Source: Acidobacteriota bacterium | GTDB taxonomy: Bacteria > Acidobacteriota > Blastocatellia > RBC074 | Reading direction: 5' to 3' | DNA: 64,000 nt | Assembly: GCA_016715865.1 (NCBI GenBank) | Contig: JADJXM010000001.1 | Location: 562,480-626,479, forward strand | Notes under the pieces: model-generated | Told to the model about the DNA's origin: nothing | Database searches by the model: none | The model's input: only the letters and a program-made list of their open reading frames with translations | In this document: positions 33,072 to 62,078 of the stretch, one piece after another | How positions within the stretch are numbered: the stretch's first letter is position 1 | Layout: every line of letters starts with the position of its first letter | Program-made: the position numbers and the translations under genes

Positions 33072-33587
33072 TCAGGATATCTCTTCAACCAAAGCGTCCC
33101 ATTTATCGCTTTCAAAAACCGAACGCAGATCACGAAGAATCCTCGCCGCTTCAGTCATCTTCGCATCTGGTATCCCCAGATCGATCAGCCCGAGCAGTTT
33201 CTCCTCACGCCGATTCATCTCCTCGACAACCGTCCTTCCCTCAATCGTCAGTCCTATCAACGGAGACCTGCGATGCGCCGGATTCGGTATCTGCTCGACA
33301 TACCCGGCTTCGAGCAGCTGATTCACAAGTATCTGTATGTGCTGCCTCGAAACTGCCCGCGTCCGCGCCATCTGCGGAACCGTATGCGGCCCTTGCTTGT
33401 TTAAACTGCGCAATACACTCCGCAACCCACCGGACATCTCACCCTGCTTGTGCACCTGATCAGCCACTATCCGTAACCGGTGAAACAATAACGCCGTCTC
33501 GTTGATCAGTTGATCGAATGCATTCTCTGCCGGTAACTCCGTTATCAAATGATCCGTTCCATCATATTCGGCCTTTTGTCCTATCAT
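33072..33587 (-). CDS. MarR-family transcriptional regulator
   Basis: 171 residues. The winged helix is visible as SVLRSLNKQGPHTVPQMARTR, VSRQHIQILVNQLLEAGYVE (recognition helix) and RRSPLIGLTIEGR (wing). GGAG lies upstream of the ATG. MarR proteins are homodimers that bind inverted repeats and are often released by small molecules. Its own upstream region carries such a repeat, so autoregulation is likely. Targets unknown; convergent with the shc/methyltransferase genes. Confidence 0.88.
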   Translation of the reverse strand: MIGQKAEYDGTDHLITELPAENAFDQLINETALLFHRLRIVADQVHKQGEMSGGLRSVLRSLNKQGPHTVPQMARTRAVSRQHIQILVNQLLEAGYVEQIPNPAHRRSPLIGLTIEGRTVVEEMNRREEKLLGLIDLGIPDAKMTEAARILRDLRSVFESDKWDALVEEIS

Positions 33588-33621
33588 TTTTTTATCTCCA
33601 GTGAGACAGAGCTTGGCATAA

Positions 33622-33638
33622 TGACAATTTAGTTGTCA
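33622..33638 (-). promoter_or_regulatory. Inverted-repeat operator upstream of the MarR gene
   Basis: TGACAA and TTGTCA arms separated by 5 bases. On the minus strand the distal arm is part of a TTGACA -35 hexamer, so MarR binding here would block its own promoter. Located 35 bases ahead of the start codon. Confidence 0.6.
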
Positions 33639-33670
33639 AGGCGTGAATTGCTCGACGAAGATAGGGGGAA

Positions 33671-33910
33671 TCGTCCACGAAGGAACACGAAGAAGGCACG
33701 AAGAGTAAATTACCGAAATATCGCAGCAATACCCTTTGTGTCTTCTTCGTGTTCCTGCTCTGAAAATGGTCTGTATTATCTCTGTGGTCTCTGTGTCTCC
33801 GTGGTGAGATTAAACCACGGAGACACAGAGACCACAGAGATAATACGGGACTTTTTCATCTTCGGTGGAGTGCCGTAGGTTCATGTTTAACTTCGTGGAC
33901 GATTTCATTT
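33671..33910. repeat. CCACGAAGGAACACGAAG and CCACGGAGACACAGAG repeats
   Basis: The 332-base gap 33588-33919 holds no gene. A perfect 33-bp-arm palindrome lies at 33773-33805 and 33814-33846 with an 8-base loop (CACGGAGACACAGAG family). It is flanked by an interrupted second palindrome of the CGTCCACGAAGGAACACGAAG type (from 33671, with counterparts near 33735 and 33893), so one element appears nested inside another. Confidence 0.85.
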
Positions 33911-33919
33911 CTTATCGGA

Positions 33920-34420
33920 TCATGATTGTTTAACAAAAAAGAGGGTGAACTGCTGGGATTTGCCCGGGGTTTCGCGTGTGCGGAGTATTTTGAGGGCTTT
34001 ACCGCCGCTGGTCAGTTCCCAGTATTCTTTGGTGATGACCGAGACTTCTTTACCTTTATCGTATCCATCAATGATCGATTTGAGTTCGAGAACGCGACCT
34101 TTTTCAAGAAACCTCGCCTGTAGTTTCATAGTGCCTGCGAGAGGACGGACGACCTCTGCTTCCGATTCGGTTCCGTCCATGTTCCAGGTTAGAGGATTTG
34201 AGGGTTGTTCACGGCCGCGAATTTTGATGCGTTGATCAGCGGTCAGCGTCTTTTCGTCCTGCGTGACGATCAACATCAGATCAGCGTTGCCAAGCGTTCC
34301 GGTAAGCCCCTCACTCTTCGAGCGATCGAGAACCCAGGTGCCGGTATATTTGAACTGTTTCTGCGAAACGGCTGTCACAGAGACTAGGGTCAAAAGAAGG
34401 ATGGCAGTCAGAATTTTCAT
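33920..34420 (-). CDS. Secreted hypothetical protein
   Basis: 166 residues from ATG 34420; an earlier in-frame TTG is less likely. A clear signal peptide (MKILTAILLLTLVSVTAVSQ) leads to a beta-rich body containing YTGTWVLDRSKSEGL, a pattern frequent in small secreted acidobacterial proteins that start with a 'gTW..d..kS' strand. No enzyme motif. It is the last gene of the long minus-strand run but is 150 bases from the DUF4340 gene, so it may be separately transcribed. Confidence 0.7.
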   Translation of the reverse strand: MKILTAILLLTLVSVTAVSQKQFKYTGTWVLDRSKSEGLTGTLGNADLMLIVTQDEKTLTADQRIKIRGREQPSNPLTWNMDGTESEAEVVRPLAGTMKLQARFLEKGRVLELKSIIDGYDKGKEVSVITKEYWELTSGGKALKILRTRETPGKSQQFTLFFVKQS

Positions 34421-34570
34421 TGATTTCGATTCCTTTATCAATTGGTGCCTGACGGGGGACTCAGCGGGGCGGTGAATGGATGGAGTTTAGCACAGTTCGG
34501 TGCAGCGCGGGGGGCTTCACGGAACCGGGAGCGGGTCGGTCGCTAACGCTCCCGGTTCCGTATCGCATTT

Positions 34571-35902
<1,332 letters not shown>

Positions 35903-35919
35903 AATCTTTTACTTCAAAT

Positions 35920-35997
<78 letters not shown>

Positions 35998-36009
35998 ATC
36001 CCGCGTATA

Positions 36010-37524
<1,515 letters not shown>

Positions 37525-37559
37525 AATGATTCAGTCGTTTTTTATAAGATAAGTCGTTA

Positions 37560-38349
<790 letters not shown>

Positions 38350-38402
38350 ATTCACCTCAAGGATTGCGATTCAGTTCTGTTATGCTCACTAGTTGTAACT
38401 GC

Positions 38403-39357
<955 letters not shown>

Positions 39358-39379
39358 GATTTGAATGAGAATTTGGAGC

Positions 39380-39454
39380 GCCGACCTCCGGTCGGCAAAC
39401 CTCCGCCTGCACCTTTTGGATAATCAATGCGTTACATACCGACCGGAGGTCGGC
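39380..39454. repeat. CCGACCTCCGGTCGG-type palindrome
   Basis: GCCGACCTCCGGTCGG (39380-39395) faces its exact complement at 39439-39454 across a 43-base loop. Each arm is itself partly palindromic, giving a cruciform-prone structure. Lies between the FKBP fusion and the ABC ATPase genes. Confidence 0.85.
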
Positions 39455-39593
39455 GTTCCTTGTGTTCGAAACGTGAAATTCTAATCAGCGGATAGAGAAG
39501 CGTCAAGCCTGATGCCGGAAATCATGGAGTCTTTGATGTGCGGTGCGAGTGCATTGCACTTCAAAGGCTGGTAACCATTTTGAGGTTTGACAT

Positions 39594-40397
<804 letters not shown>

Positions 40398-40418
40398 GGA
40401 AAATTTCCAGTTCGTTTG

Positions 40419-40508
40419 AAACGCCAAGGCGCCAAGAATGCCAAGTGATTAATGATCTTGGACATCATTCATTAATTATCACTTGGCATTCTTGGCGCCT
40501 TGGCGTTT
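40419..40508. repeat. CGCCAAGGCGCCAAG-type palindrome
   Basis: AAACGCCAAGGCGCCAAGAA... (from 40419) pairs with the arm ending at 40508 over about 31 bases, with imperfect pairing nearer the loop. It begins 3 bases past the stop codon of the DUF4175 gene. Confidence 0.85.
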
Positions 40509-40510
40509 AT

Positions 40511-44169
<3,659 letters not shown>

Positions 44170-44188
44170 AAGACATCCTCCAAAGGGG

Positions 44189-46355
<2,167 letters not shown>

Positions 46356-46367
46356 CGTTTACTGCTT

Positions 46368-47333
<966 letters not shown>

Positions 47334-47343
47334 ATGTTTATGT

Positions 47344-47415
<72 letters not shown>

Positions 47416-47416
47416 C

Positions 47417-48436
47417 TTAGAGTCCTGATTTCGGCTCGGGCACGGTTTCGACCAGGCGCTTGATGACCTGATCCGAATCGACCTTTTCGGATTCGGCCTG
47501 GAAGTTGAGCAGGATTCGATGGCGCATGACCGGCAGGGCCATGGCTCGAATATCATCGCACGAGACGTTGTAGCGTCCGTGCAGGATGGCTCGTGCTTTT
47601 CCGGCCAGGACCAGGAACTGGGAAGCGCGCAACGACCCACCCCACGTCACCCAGCGGTTGATGAAATCCGGTGAACGATCGGTATTGGGGCGGCTGGTGC
47701 TGACCAGATTGACCGCATAACGTGTGACCGAGTCTGCTGCAGGAACTTTGCGAACCAGTCTCTGGAATCCGATGATCTCTTCGGCCGACATCAGTCGTTC
47801 AAAGTTAAAGTCCTGCGGCGAGGTAGTCATTTTGACGACCGCCACTTCGTCCTCTTCTGGCAGATAGCCGATTCTGACATTGAACATGAAACGATCGAGT
47901 TGCGCTTCGGGCAGCGGATATGTGCCTTCCATCTCGATCGGGTTCTGCGTCGCCAGAACGAAGAAAGGTTTGGGCAGCGGATAGGTCGTTCCCTGGACGG
48001 TCACGGTCCCTTCCTGCATCGCTTCGAGCAGCGCCGACTGCGTTTTGGGCGGCGTGCGGTTGATTTCATCTGCGAGAATCATGTTGGCGAAGATCGGGCC
48101 GCGGATGAACTGCATCTCACGTTTTCCGGTGGCGCGGTCCTCTTCGATGATATCGGTGCCGGTGATGTCGGCCGGCATGAGATCCGGAGTGAACTGAATT
48201 CGTTTGAACGAAAGATCGAGCACGTTCGCGATCGTGCGAACGAGCAGTGTTTTGGCCAGTCCGGGAACGCCCGTGATGATTGAATGCCCTCCGACGAAGA
48301 GCGAGATGAGCACCTGCTCGACCACCTCATCCTGGCCGATGATCGCTTTGCGTATTTCACGCAGGATGCTTTCCCGCGCGGCGATCAGTTTATTGAGGAC
48401 CTCCTCGTCCTTGATTACTTGTGTGTCAACAGCCAT
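47417..48436 (-). CDS. moxR: MoxR-family AAA+ ATPase
   Basis: 339 residues. Walker A GVPGLAKT, Walker B LADEINRTPPKTQSALLEAM with the sensor-like QEGTVTVQG segment, arginine finger region LDRFMFNVRIGYLP, and a C-terminal AAA lid. MoxR ATPases act as chaperones that load or remodel vWA proteins; DUF58 and the BatA-like protein downstream are likely clients. GAGGAAG precedes the ATG. Upstream is DUF4159. Confidence 0.94.
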   Translation of the reverse strand: MAVDTQVIKDEEVLNKLIAARESILREIRKAIIGQDEVVEQVLISLFVGGHSIITGVPGLAKTLLVRTIANVLDLSFKRIQFTPDLMPADITGTDIIEEDRATGKREMQFIRGPIFANMILADEINRTPPKTQSALLEAMQEGTVTVQGTTYPLPKPFFVLATQNPIEMEGTYPLPEAQLDRFMFNVRIGYLPEEDEVAVVKMTTSPQDFNFERLMSAEEIIGFQRLVRKVPAADSVTRYAVNLVSTSRPNTDRSPDFINRWVTWGGSLRASQFLVLAGKARAILHGRYNVSCDDIRAMALPVMRHRILLNFQAESEKVDSDQVIKRLVETVPEPKSGL

Positions 48437-48484
48437 TCGGTCTTCCTCTTTTGAAATCCCCCTCGGGATTTGAATATTTGATGA

Positions 48485-49294
<810 letters not shown>

Positions 49295-49308
49295 AGTTAA
49301 CTTTCGGC

Positions 49309-49385
49309 CCGTGGACTGAAGTCCACGGCTAAAATCAGCAACCGCTCCGCGGTCAGTCTACTTTCAACTTTCAACTTTTTACTTC
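49309..49385. repeat. CCGTGGACTGAAGTCCACGG hairpin plus degenerate AAAGTTGAAAGT arm
   Basis: Hairpin 49309-49328 is followed at about 49362-49385 by a decayed AAAGTAGAAAGT-type arm that starts one base after the TPR-protease stop. Another relative of the short hairpin is at 52057-52076. Confidence 0.65.
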
Positions 49386-49386
49386 T

Positions 49387-52047
<2,661 letters not shown>

Positions 52048-52056
52048 AATTTTACC

Positions 52057-52076
52057 CCGTGCCTTGAAAGACACGG
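52057..52076. repeat. Short CCGTG..CACGG hairpin repeat
   Basis: CCGTGCCTTGAAAGACACGG, sister of the hairpin at 49309-49328 (each followed by GGCTAAAT/GGCTAAAA). It lies just upstream of the TPR-peptidase start. Confidence 0.55.
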
Positions 52077-52149
52077 CTAAATTCAGATCGCTGCCCTGCG
52101 GCTCCGGCCTCATAAACAATGACCATCATCCATCATCCATGGTGATGAA

Positions 52150-53202
52150 CTATTTCTTCTGCCTGGCGCGGATGGTCTGGCTCAGTCTGGCCAGATCGAT
52201 CAGCATCTTTTCGAGGACGGTTTCATAATCCTCGGTTTTCATATCTGGTTTGCGGGCTTTCAATTGTTCGATCTCACCTTCAAGACGCATCCGCTCTTCA
52301 TATAGTTTCGCCAATTCGAGGTCGCCCCCGGCCTGTTGCTGTGGAAGTGAATCGAGATAGGTGGTCTTGGCCAACACTCCGTCGCCTGCTTCGGCCAGCG
52401 GATGTCCGACGCCATCGCCGTTGTCGTCGAGCAGCGCGTGCTCCGTCACCAGCGTTCCGGCCTGTTTGAAGGAATCACCGGTCAGCTTGACTGCGTAGTT
52501 GAATGATTCGAGCGCCGAAACGCGGCCGTTCTTGTCGGCATCGGCTTCCGGATTTCCGAGCGATGCGATGAAATGCTCGGCGAATTTCGGAGCGTTCTGC
52601 TCCATGCCGCTCTTGGTGGCGGTGATGATGATGCGCCCCTTGCCGGAAAGCGGTTTGATGAATTCTCCGCTCGCGCTCGCCATATTGACAATGATAACCT
52701 GCCGGGCCTTGATCTCGTCGATCATCTGAGAGTAATCGTTCGCGCTAAGATCGGGGCCTGCAAGGTTGAATTTGGCGATCTTGCCGTCGAAACTGCCGTG
52801 GCCGATGAAGAAGATGAAAAATTGTTGATCAGGTCCGACGGCCGTGCGCAGTTTTGTGAATGTCTGGCGGACGATCTCGGCAGTGGCCCGCTGTTCGTCC
52901 TCTTCCGGCTTTTCGGTCAGCGAGATGACCTGATCTTCGGCGAAACCCAGCCGGTTGACGAGCGCTTGTTTGAGCTTGTCCTTCCACCCGCCGAATTTTT
53001 CGACATAAATCTCCTCTCCGCCAATGCCTGTGATGATGACGGCAAACTTGCGCCTGTCCGGAGGAAGCTTGGCGGCCGGAGTCGTCTGCTTCGCTTCCTG
53101 CGCGGCGGCCGACGGCGTGTCACTGGCGACGGGGATATCCTGAGCGCAGGCCGATACGGCCAGCAGACCGATCAGAATCAGGGTTGTAGAACAGTGTCTC
53201 AT
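52150..53202 (-). CDS. Caspase-like (clan CD) lipoprotein lacking the catalytic cysteine, with EF-hand-like loops
   Basis: 350 residues from ATG 53202 (GGAA upstream). N-terminal lipobox LLAVSAC. The caspase-like His is in FFIGHGSFDG, but where an active member has a D-C dyad the segment is IIVNMASASGEF, so no nucleophilic Cys. EF-hand-like calcium loops appear as DADKNGRVSALE and DDNGDGVG, followed by a coiled coil at the C-terminus. A calcium-responsive, non-proteolytic scaffold is one reading. Co-directional with the TPR metalloprotease. Confidence 0.75.
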   Translation of the reverse strand: MRHCSTTLILIGLLAVSACAQDIPVASDTPSAAAQEAKQTTPAAKLPPDRRKFAVIITGIGGEEIYVEKFGGWKDKLKQALVNRLGFAEDQVISLTEKPEEDEQRATAEIVRQTFTKLRTAVGPDQQFFIFFIGHGSFDGKIAKFNLAGPDLSANDYSQMIDEIKARQVIIVNMASASGEFIKPLSGKGRIIITATKSGMEQNAPKFAEHFIASLGNPEADADKNGRVSALESFNYAVKLTGDSFKQAGTLVTEHALLDDNGDGVGHPLAEAGDGVLAKTTYLDSLPQQQAGGDLELAKLYEERMRLEGEIEQLKARKPDMKTEDYETVLEKMLIDLARLSQTIRARQKK

Positions 53203-53214
53203 ATATTTCCAGAA

Positions 53215-53246
<32 letters not shown>

Positions 53247-53251
53247 GATAT

Positions 53252-55537
<2,286 letters not shown>

Positions 55538-55570
55538 TATTAACCGCTCTCCAGTCTTGCCTCGGCAGTT

Positions 55571-55613
<43 letters not shown>

Positions 55614-55630
55614 GTGTGCTGGCAGTCCCC

Positions 55631-55659
55631 ATTATAACCAACGCTTTAATCCTGCGTAA
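55631..55659 (-). promoter_or_regulatory. Probable promoter of the envelope cluster
   Basis: Minus strand: perfect TATAAT (55631-55636) with a weak TTACGC at -35 (55654-55659), 17-base spacing; start near 55625, leader of about 88 nt to the first gene. Confidence 0.5.
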
Positions 55660-55682
55660 AACTATTTGCGTTCGACAGAGGG

Positions 55683-55732
<50 letters not shown>

Positions 55733-55736
55733 AAAT

Positions 55737-56336
55737 ATGCGCATGAATGATGGTTCGGTGTCTTATGTCTGGGCGACTGCGCGATTCCGTCTGCTCGGAT
55801 TGCTGCCACTGATCTTCTTCATCGCGCGGGTTATTGAATATGTCCGAGTCGGCACGCCGCAGCATATTTTATGGAGCTGCCACGTCTCGAACCTGCTCAT
55901 GGCGCTTGGAATGTTCTTCGCCGTGCCCGTCCTCATCAGAATTTCTGCCTTCTGGCTGATCCTCGGAGTCCCGCCCTGGTTCTACGACATGGTTGCGTCG
56001 GGATTGATCACTCCGGTCTCTGTCTTCTCACATCTGGGCGGAGCGGTCGTTGGCATCATCGCCATCCGCACTGTCCGCCCCAAATCCGGCAGCTGGCTCA
56101 TCTCGCTGCTGTTCTTTATTGTTCTGCAGCAAATTACGCGTCTGGCTACACCTTCCGACATCTACATGAACGTAAATGTCGCGCATTTTGCATATGGCCC
56201 GTGGAAGGATCTCTTCTCGAATTACTGGTCCTACTGGCTGGTCAATACGTTTCTGGTTGGACTGGCTTTGTGGATTATGGAATGGGTGCTGATATTCGTT
56301 TTTCCCGGAGCTGAAGAAGTAGAAAGTAGAAAGTAA
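55737..56336 (+). CDS. Polytopic membrane protein of unknown function
   Basis: About 199 residues from ATG 55737 (GAGG 10 bases upstream; earlier ATGs at 55686 and 55722 are alternatives). Five or six membrane helices (FRLLGLLPLIFFIARV, NLLMALGMFFAVPVLI, WLILGVPPWFY, SVFSHLGGAVVGIIAI, LLFFIVLQQI, WLVNTFLVGLALWIMEWVLIF). No family recognised. The last residues, EEVESRK, and the stop are encoded by a dispersed repeat arm, so the original C-terminus may have been altered. Divergent from the envelope cluster, convergent with fabF. Confidence 0.8.
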   Translation: MRMNDGSVSYVWATARFRLLGLLPLIFFIARVIEYVRVGTPQHILWSCHVSNLLMALGMFFAVPVLIRISAFWLILGVPPWFYDMVASGLITPVSVFSHLGGAVVGIIAIRTVRPKSGSWLISLLFFIVLQQITRLATPSDIYMNVNVAHFAYGPWKDLFSNYWSYWLVNTFLVGLALWIMEWVLIFVFPGAEEVESRK

Positions 56337-56369
56337 AAAAAAAAGAAAGGGCAGCTATGATAGCTGCCC
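56337..56369 (-). terminator. Rho-independent terminator after fabF
   Basis: Minus strand: GGGCAGCTAT pairs with ATAGCTGCCC (56349-56369), then TTTCTTTTTTTTTTACT. It lies 34 bases past the fabF stop and overlaps the end of a repeat arm from the convergent gene. Confidence 0.88.
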
Positions 56370-56402
56370 GAATCGGATCGTGAACGTCAGCGAGCGCTAC
56401 AT

Positions 56403-57653
56403 TTACCCGTCGTATCGTTTGAAGACCAGAGCGGCATTTGTGCCGCCGAAGCCGAAGCTGTTCGAGAGGGCGTAATCGATCCTGGCCGAGACCGCATGAT
56501 TAGGCACGTAATTCAGGTCGCATTCGGGATCGGGATTTTCGATGTTGATGGTCGGAGGCATGGTCTGGTGATGGACCGCAAGCGCAGTGATGCCGGCTTC
56601 GAGACCGCCGGCGCCTCCAAGCAGGTGACCGGTCATCGATTTGGTCGAACTGGCGGCCAGTTTGTAAGCGTGTTCGCCGAAGGCTGCCTTGATGGCATTG
56701 GTCTCGTTGATATCGCCGACAGGAGTCGAAGTGCCATGGACGTTGATGTAATCGATCATGTCGGGTTCGATGCCGGCATCCTTGATCGTCTTGAGCATGA
56801 CGCGTCGCGGTCCGTCCATGTCGGGCATGGTGATGTGAAATGCATCGGAGGTCATGCCGTAGCCGACTGCTTCGGCATATATTTTGGCTCCGCGTGCTTT
56901 GGCGTGTTCGAGTTCTTCGAGGATGAGCACTCCCGCGCCCTCGCCGATGACAAAGCCGTCGCGGTCCTTGTCAAAGGGGCGGGAAGCGCGCTGCGGGTCG
57001 TCATTGCGTGTCGAAAGCGCGTGCATGGCCGCGAATCCGCCGACAGACATCGGAGTTATCGCGCCCTCGGTCCCGCCGCAGATCATGGCCACGGCGTCTC
57101 CGCGCTGGATGATCTTGAAACTGTCGCCGATCGCATGTGCACCCGAGCTGCAGGCCGTGGCAGTCGCCGAATTCGGTCCCTTGGCGCCGTTGTATATCGA
57201 GACGTATCCCGAAGCAAGATTTATGATCGAGGCCGGGATGAAGAACGGTGAGATGCGACCGGGGCCGCCTTCCAACATCTTCGTGTGTTCACGTTCGAAG
57301 ACGCTGAAACCTCCAATGCCGCTGCCGATGTATGCGCCGATCCCCTCGGCGTTTTCAGCCGTGATCCTGAGTCCCGAATCTTCGAGGGCCTCTTTGGACG
57401 CGGCTATGGCGTAGAAGATGAAATAATCCATCTTCTTCATCTCTTTCTTCTCGACGAAGTCGAGCGGGTCGAAGTTTTTCGTTTCGGCAGCGAAACGTAC
57501 CTTGTGCTGACTGGTATCGAACCGTGTGATGTAATCGACGCCGCTTCGGCCGCTGATCAGGCCCGCCCAGGTCTCCTCAGTTGTATTTCCGAGAGGACTG
57601 ACCATGCCGATGCCTGTCACGACCACGCGCTTCCTGGTTAGTTCGTTATTCAC
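56403..57653 (-). CDS. fabF: Beta-ketoacyl-ACP synthase II
   Basis: 416 residues from a GTG at 57653 with AGGAAGG five bases upstream; the in-frame stretch up to 57707 lacks conservation. Catalytic Cys in ATACSSGAHAIG, histidines in NVHGTSTPVGD and MTGHLLGGAGG, C-terminal SNSFGFGGTNA. It elongates acyl-ACP with malonyl-ACP in fatty acid synthesis. Last gene of the fab operon, followed by a terminator. Confidence 0.94.
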   Translation of the reverse strand: MNNELTRKRVVVTGIGMVSPLGNTTEETWAGLISGRSGVDYITRFDTSQHKVRFAAETKNFDPLDFVEKKEMKKMDYFIFYAIAASKEALEDSGLRITAENAEGIGAYIGSGIGGFSVFEREHTKMLEGGPGRISPFFIPASIINLASGYVSIYNGAKGPNSATATACSSGAHAIGDSFKIIQRGDAVAMICGGTEGAITPMSVGGFAAMHALSTRNDDPQRASRPFDKDRDGFVIGEGAGVLILEELEHAKARGAKIYAEAVGYGMTSDAFHITMPDMDGPRRVMLKTIKDAGIEPDMIDYINVHGTSTPVGDINETNAIKAAFGEHAYKLAASSTKSMTGHLLGGAGGLEAGITALAVHHQTMPPTINIENPDPECDLNYVPNHAVSARIDYALSNSFGFGGTNAALVFKRYDG

Positions 57654-57816
57654 TAATGCCTTCCTCTCCAGAGGCTGGAAAATCAACCTTGAAATTGAAT
57701 CAGCCACGAAAAGGCCCCGGGACTACAAAAAATACGATGAATTGCGCTCATCTTTTGTAAGGCAGGCGCCTTTTGTGGCTCATTTTTTTCCGCATTGACG
57801 AGGATCAGTGATATGC

Positions 57817-58056
<240 letters not shown>

Positions 58057-58147
58057 TAGTTCCTCCAAAAAAAATTATGATTAACGAGGTTCGAGTGTGT
58101 GGCCTGCGCACGTGATGCGATCCGGTGCGGGATGGTCACAAACCCCT

Positions 58148-58898
<751 letters not shown>

Positions 58899-58935
58899 CG
58901 ATATTAAATTTCTTTGCGATTCATTACTCAGACAG

Positions 58936-59895
<960 letters not shown>

Positions 59896-59910
59896 AATCC
59901 GCTGTTTCGA

Positions 59911-60943
<1,033 letters not shown>

Positions 60944-60957
60944 CAGGGAATGGACAA

Positions 60958-60979
60958 GAGGGATGATTGCTCATCCCTC
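60958..60979. promoter_or_regulatory. Hairpin between rpmF and plsX
   Basis: GAGGGATGA and TCATCCCTC form a perfect 9-bp stem with a 4-base loop, 15 bases ahead of the plsX start. No T-run on the minus strand, so it is not a classical terminator; it may set the plsX/rpmF ratio or block the plsX ribosome site, which has none visible. Confidence 0.5.
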
Positions 60980-61014
60980 ATCCTATTAATATGAGTGAAA
61001 TCTGATAGCAGGTC

Positions 61015-61194
61015 TTATTCGGTTATTTCGATAACCGTTCGGCCGCCATAGAAACCGCATCTCTGGCAAACCCGGTGCGGAACGCGCATGTTTCCGCAAT
61101 TCGGACAGGCCGAGAGGCTGATCGGTTTGAGCGCGTCATGCGTCCGACGCTTGCGGCTCCTTGATTTTGAATGTCTGCGTTTAGGATTCGGCAT
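61015..61194 (-). CDS. rpmF: 50S ribosomal protein L32
   Basis: 59 residues. MPNPKRRHSKSRSRKRRTHD is the standard basic N-terminus; the zinc-binding cysteines are CPNCGN and CQRCGFY, followed by YGGRTVIEI. The rpmF-plsX neighbourhood is conserved across bacteria. ATG at 61194; ends 72 bases before plsX. Confidence 0.95.
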   Translation of the reverse strand: MPNPKRRHSKSRSRKRRTHDALKPISLSACPNCGNMRVPHRVCQRCGFYGGRTVIEITE

Positions 61195-61250
61195 TATCTC
61201 TACTCCATTTATTACTTTATCAACTGTTAAATCATTGCACAGGCTTCAGT

Positions 61251-61814
61251 TCAATTATCCGGCTCATCCGGTGACTCGTTCGGCTTGTTCAATTTGACCT
61301 GGTCTGCCAGATCGGCCAGTGCCTGCCAGCGCGGATCGACGGGTTTTTTGCACCCGCACTCCTCTTCGTTGAGTAACACACCGCATTCGGGGCACAGGCC
61401 TCGACAATCTTCGCTGCAGAGCAGCCGGCTCGGCAGGCTCAATTCGATCTGTTCCAGCACCAGCGCATCGAGGTCGATCTGATCGTGATCGTAGATCGAA
61501 ATATCGAGATCGCGGTCGTGGATTTCAGTCTCTCCGGATCTGCCGGCGCCCGGATCTTCCGGTGCATAAAGCAGGTCGATAGGAATCACGAGACTGAATG
61601 GAACATCGATCAAACATCTGTCACACATTGCGGTAAAGGACGTTTTGATTTCGCCCCGCACCCTCATCTCGATGCCGGTCCGGTCTATTCGACCGGTGAC
61701 GTTCGGCGGCTCAACCAGCTCAAACTCATGATTGCTTGTGTCCAGTTCACCTGTGGCGTAGCGATGTTCAAAACGCAATCCGTCAGCAGGCATCCGCACC
61801 AACGAGATATACAT
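61251..61814 (-). CDS. yceD: YceD-like 23S rRNA accumulation protein (DUF177)
   Basis: 187 residues from ATG 61814 with AGGA six bases upstream. DUF177 features: FTAMCDRCL, then CSEDCRGLCPECG, a CxxxCxxxCxxC cluster near the C-terminus. Normally encoded just before rpmF, as here. It is involved in large-subunit assembly or stability. Its promoter is near consensus. Confidence 0.9.
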   Translation of the reverse strand: MYISLVRMPADGLRFEHRYATGELDTSNHEFELVEPPNVTGRIDRTGIEMRVRGEIKTSFTAMCDRCLIDVPFSLVIPIDLLYAPEDPGAGRSGETEIHDRDLDISIYDHDQIDLDALVLEQIELSLPSRLLCSEDCRGLCPECGVLLNEEECGCKKPVDPRWQALADLADQVKLNKPNESPDEPDN

Positions 61815-61819
61815 AAATT

Positions 61820-61870
<51 letters not shown>

Positions 61871-61972
61871 CCTGCGAGCGTCGGCCGGCGGTTGTCCGGT
61901 TTCCAGTCCCCCGAAATAATTCAGGGCATCGAGGCCGGGACAACATCAGACTCTTTTTTGCAATCAGGCCAT

Positions 61973-62044
61973 AGTGTACACTGTGCGCTTGTTTTTTCAT
62001 ACACTCAGTGTACAGGCTTCAGCTTGATCGTATTCATGCTGAAG
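61973..62044 (+). promoter_or_regulatory. Palindromic elements upstream of argC
   Basis: AGTGTACACT (61973-61982) is a perfect 10-bp palindrome; 20 bases on, TACACTCAGTGTA (61999-62012 region) is a second palindrome made of the same arms in outward order. A further 7-bp inverted repeat CTTCAGC/GCTGAAG lies at 62017-62023 and 62038-62044. They fall between the divergent yceD promoter and the argC start. Confidence 0.45.
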
Positions 62045-62078
62045 TGTGACTTTTTACAAGAGGAAGAGATTCAGGCAG

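Noticed and set aside
60958..60979. Terminator between rpmF and plsX
   Set aside because: The stem lacks a following T-run on the transcribed strand and the operon order is conserved, so it is listed as a hairpin only.
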